DNA from: an uncultured bacterium
GTDB taxonomy: Bacteria; Verrucomicrobiota; Kiritimatiellia; RFP12; UBA1067
NCBI GenBank assembly: GCA_902801025.1
Contig: CADCGZ010000041.1
Coordinates: 1 to 37,426 of the forward strand
Direction of reading: 5' to 3'
DNA: 37,426 bases
Part shown: positions 37,346-37,426 of the stretch, piece after piece
Layout of the letters: the number at the start of each line of letters is the position of its first letter
How positions within the stretch are numbered: position 1 is the stretch's first letter
Notes under the pieces: model-generated
Database searches by the model: none
Told to the model about the DNA's origin: nothing
Seen by the model: the letters and a program-made list of their open reading frames with translations, nothing else
Program-made: the position numbers and the translations under genes

Positions 37346-37426
37346 TTACCAGGCGTAATGCGCGAACGCCTTGTTGGCCTGCGCCATCTTGTGCACGTCG
37401 TCGCGCTTCTTGATGACGTTGCCCTG
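37346..37426 (-). CDS. rpsG: Ribosomal protein S7, 3' end only
   Basis: The last 26 codons and TAA are present. The sequence ends [23 protein letters not shown], which matches the S7 C-terminus (typically [21 protein letters not shown]). S7 is a 30S head protein that nucleates assembly and binds 16S rRNA. The 5' part lies beyond the right edge. In most bacteria rpsG sits in the str operon before fusA and tuf; here nothing of that operon follows it downstream. Confidence 0.95.
   Translation of the reverse strand, partial: [26 protein letters not shown]

Noticed and set aside
1-37426. CRISPR array, insertion sequence, prophage or integrase site
   Set aside because: No regularly spaced repeats, transposase, inverted-repeat ends or phage genes were found, and no tRNA end is duplicated.

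Overview
The window (37.4 kb, GC-rich, gene-dense) looks like a chromosomal piece of a Gram-negative, carbohydrate-degrading bacterium. My best guess is the PVC superphylum, perhaps a gut Kiritimatiellota or Verrucomicrobiota member. That placement is an inference from gene content: a V-type ATPase with a DUF2764 partner, secreted glycosidases (GH95, GH63-like, a CE15-GH16 fusion), a secreted FAD oxidoreductase with a sugar-binding-like N-terminus, and a CT398-like zinc ribbon. I see no phage, insertion sequence, integrase or CRISPR array.

Layout. 1-11.6 kb, mostly minus strand: a cut-off secreted protein, tRNA(CAT), a Gly/His-rich exported protein, a sigma-like factor with a G9 tract in its ribosome-binding site, a Tat-exported protein, the CE15-GH16 enzyme, a plus-strand secreted protein, the purN / FAD-oxidoreductase / ispA operon, and a GH95 enzyme. 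11.7-15.8 kb: V-ATPase genes E, DUF2764 and A (A carries a deletion frameshift), a TRL-like lipoprotein, tRNA-Pro and a repeat protein. 15.8-19.0 kb: glyS (broken by an internal deletion), a GDPD lipoprotein and a hemolysin-III-like membrane protein. 19.1-27.3 kb: a tightly coupled plus-strand run, ftsH, cdaA, a 58-residue YbbR-like anchor, ftsK, a RodZ-like gene, nagB, a zinc ribbon and a secreted nuclease; all but one junction overlap, the exception being a 2-base gap. 27.3-31.8 kb, minus strand: rnfE, nrdR, a Gfo/Idh-like gene, a DtxR-like gene, a zinc ribbon-EIIA fusion and a D,D-carboxypeptidase. 31.8-35.4 kb, minus strand: an unrecognised 655-residue protein with kinase-like signatures, a DppB-type permease and a Crp/Fnr regulator. 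35.5-37.4 kb: a GH63-like enzyme and the 3' end of rpsG.

Two themes connect the genes. First, many start sites share an extended -10 box close to TTTGGTATAAT. In five cases it sits only 0-8 bases from the first usable ATG, so those mRNAs should be leaderless, whereas secreted-protein genes mostly have a Shine-Dalgarno leader. Second, most operons use 4-base ATGA or GTGA stop/start overlaps, so translation is probably coupled. The best candidate for something undescribed is the kinase-like protein / permease / Crp operon. The deletions in glyS and atpA need to be resolved as real or as assembly error before biology is inferred from them.
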